This document shows positions 63,606 through 64,000 of a stretch of 64,000 nucleotides of DNA, piece after piece. Origin of the DNA: Aedes albopictus (Eukaryota > Arthropoda > Insecta > Diptera > Culicidae); the NCBI RefSeq assembly GCF_035046485.1, contig NC_085138.1, positions 341,446,263 to 341,510,262 on the forward strand, read 5' to 3'. Every line of letters starts with the position of its first letter. Within the stretch, counting starts at the first letter, position 1. The notes under the pieces are model-generated. The model was not told where the DNA came from. It ran no database searches and saw only the letters and a list, made by a program, of their open reading frames with translations. The position numbers and the translations under genes are program-made.

Positions 63606-64000
63606 TTCTGGTTGTCCGTTTGTCTATGGATATTCGTTCGAGAGAGACTGTAGCTAGTAGTCAAAAGATGGCGCTGATCTTGGAAAATGAAACGATGACG
63701 TCAGGTACGATGGCGAGTCAATATTGTTTTCGACAACGCTATCACTTCAATCACTTCAATAACGGGCCGATTTTAATTCGCTTAATTCACAGCTGCACAA
63801 ACCACAAACAGAGTCCAGGTAGATAAAAACGAACAACGATGATAAACACGACACAATACAGGTGCACTCGTCAATTCTGTAGACGTAGTTAAGTAAATAT
63901 AAACAACACAAACAGAGCGCAAAAAACCAGGAAGGCAAGAGCGACCAGAGGTTCACAATGTTGGGGTCGATATGATCCAGACAGGCTCGCTGAGTGTATT
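63606..64000 (-). other. Probable 5' UTR of the CR1 element and flank
   Basis: Non-coding upstream of the ORF1 start codon at 63605. The 5' end of the LINE is not recognisable and may lie beyond the window. Confidence 0.4.

Larger units (their letters stand above)
55920..64000 (-). mobile_element. CR1-clade LINE, nearly intact, split by an LTR element
   Basis: Minus-strand order: 5' UTR (from about 63606 to the window edge or less), ORF1 with a PHD-like finger (63605-62742), ORF2 endonuclease and RT (to 59338), insertion 56770-59332, ORF2 end (56769-56050) and an AT-rich 3' end (about 55920-56049). A zinc-finger ORF1 and this RT sequence are typical of CR1 elements of mosquitoes. Both ORFs are open apart from the insertion, so the LINE was probably active recently. 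Confidence 0.87.

Noticed and set aside
1..64000. Endogenous viral elements (flavivirus- or rhabdovirus-like), common in Aedes genomes
   Set aside because: No frame showed recognisable viral capsid, glycoprotein or polymerase motifs; all RT-bearing frames fit retrotransposons.

Overview
This is eukaryotic DNA, almost certainly from a culicine mosquito of the Aedes type. The evidence is a spliced Mob2-like host gene with short, mosquito-sized local introns, a Feilai-type tRNA-derived SINE, mosquito-style LINEs (R1, RTE/JAM1, I and CR1 clades), Ty1/copia and Ty3/gypsy elements, and many TA- or TTAA-flanked MITEs. The species call is inference. There are two assembly gaps (32038-32537, exactly 500 N; 54663-54685, 23 N).

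Host gene: the only convincing cellular gene is Mob2 on the minus strand. Its last two coding exons lie at 24392-24679 and 23791-24319, separated by a 72-bp intron. The upstream exons are not in the window, so everything right of 24679 (about 39 kb) is probably one giant, repeat-filled Mob2 intron. The T-rich unique sequence left of 23791 (and perhaps 11.9-13.7 kb) looks like 3' UTR or downstream sequence.

Layout: 1-0.97 kb, degenerate repeats, a LINE C-terminus and a MITE. 0.97-11.9 kb, a decayed copia element on the minus strand, broken by (i) a SINE that is itself interrupted, (ii) a three-deep Russian doll of an R1 3' fragment, a TA-flanked TIR element and an intact-looking pogo-like transposon, and (iii) a foldback element. 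11.9-13.7 kb, AT-rich unique sequence. 13.7-22 kb, degenerate arrays, a decayed R1 element (plus) and several MITEs. 22-24.7 kb, Mob2 end. 24.8-26.1 kb, an RTE relic, a MITE and a hairpin. 26.3-32 kb, a decayed gypsy element (plus) split by a 5-bp-TSD TIR element and by a 5'-truncated R1 element. 32.5-38.6 kb, an RTE 3' end, foldback, Helitron, TTAA MITE and hAT MITE. 38.66-45.81 kb, a full-length I-clade LINE with a 14-bp TSD, itself interrupted. 45.8-52 kb, MITEs, a tRNA-like locus, a Feilai SINE and AT-rich sequence. 52-54.7 kb, a second RTE copy (minus). 55.9-64 kb, a CR1-clade LINE with nearly intact ORFs, split by a young non-autonomous LTR retrotransposon that carries a 79-bp satellite-like array.

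No operon-like cooperation is expected. The readable logic is chronological: target-site duplications give the order of insertion, and in several cases removing an insert restores the host element's reading frame. The best candidates for novelty are the non-autonomous LTR element with identical 240-bp LTRs, the in-frame ~325-bp repeats upstream of the CR1 endonuclease, the intact pogo-like transposon with its two tiny introns, and the TIR element whose 5-bp TSD and CACGGTG terminus suggest Transib. I saw no unknown multi-gene system.
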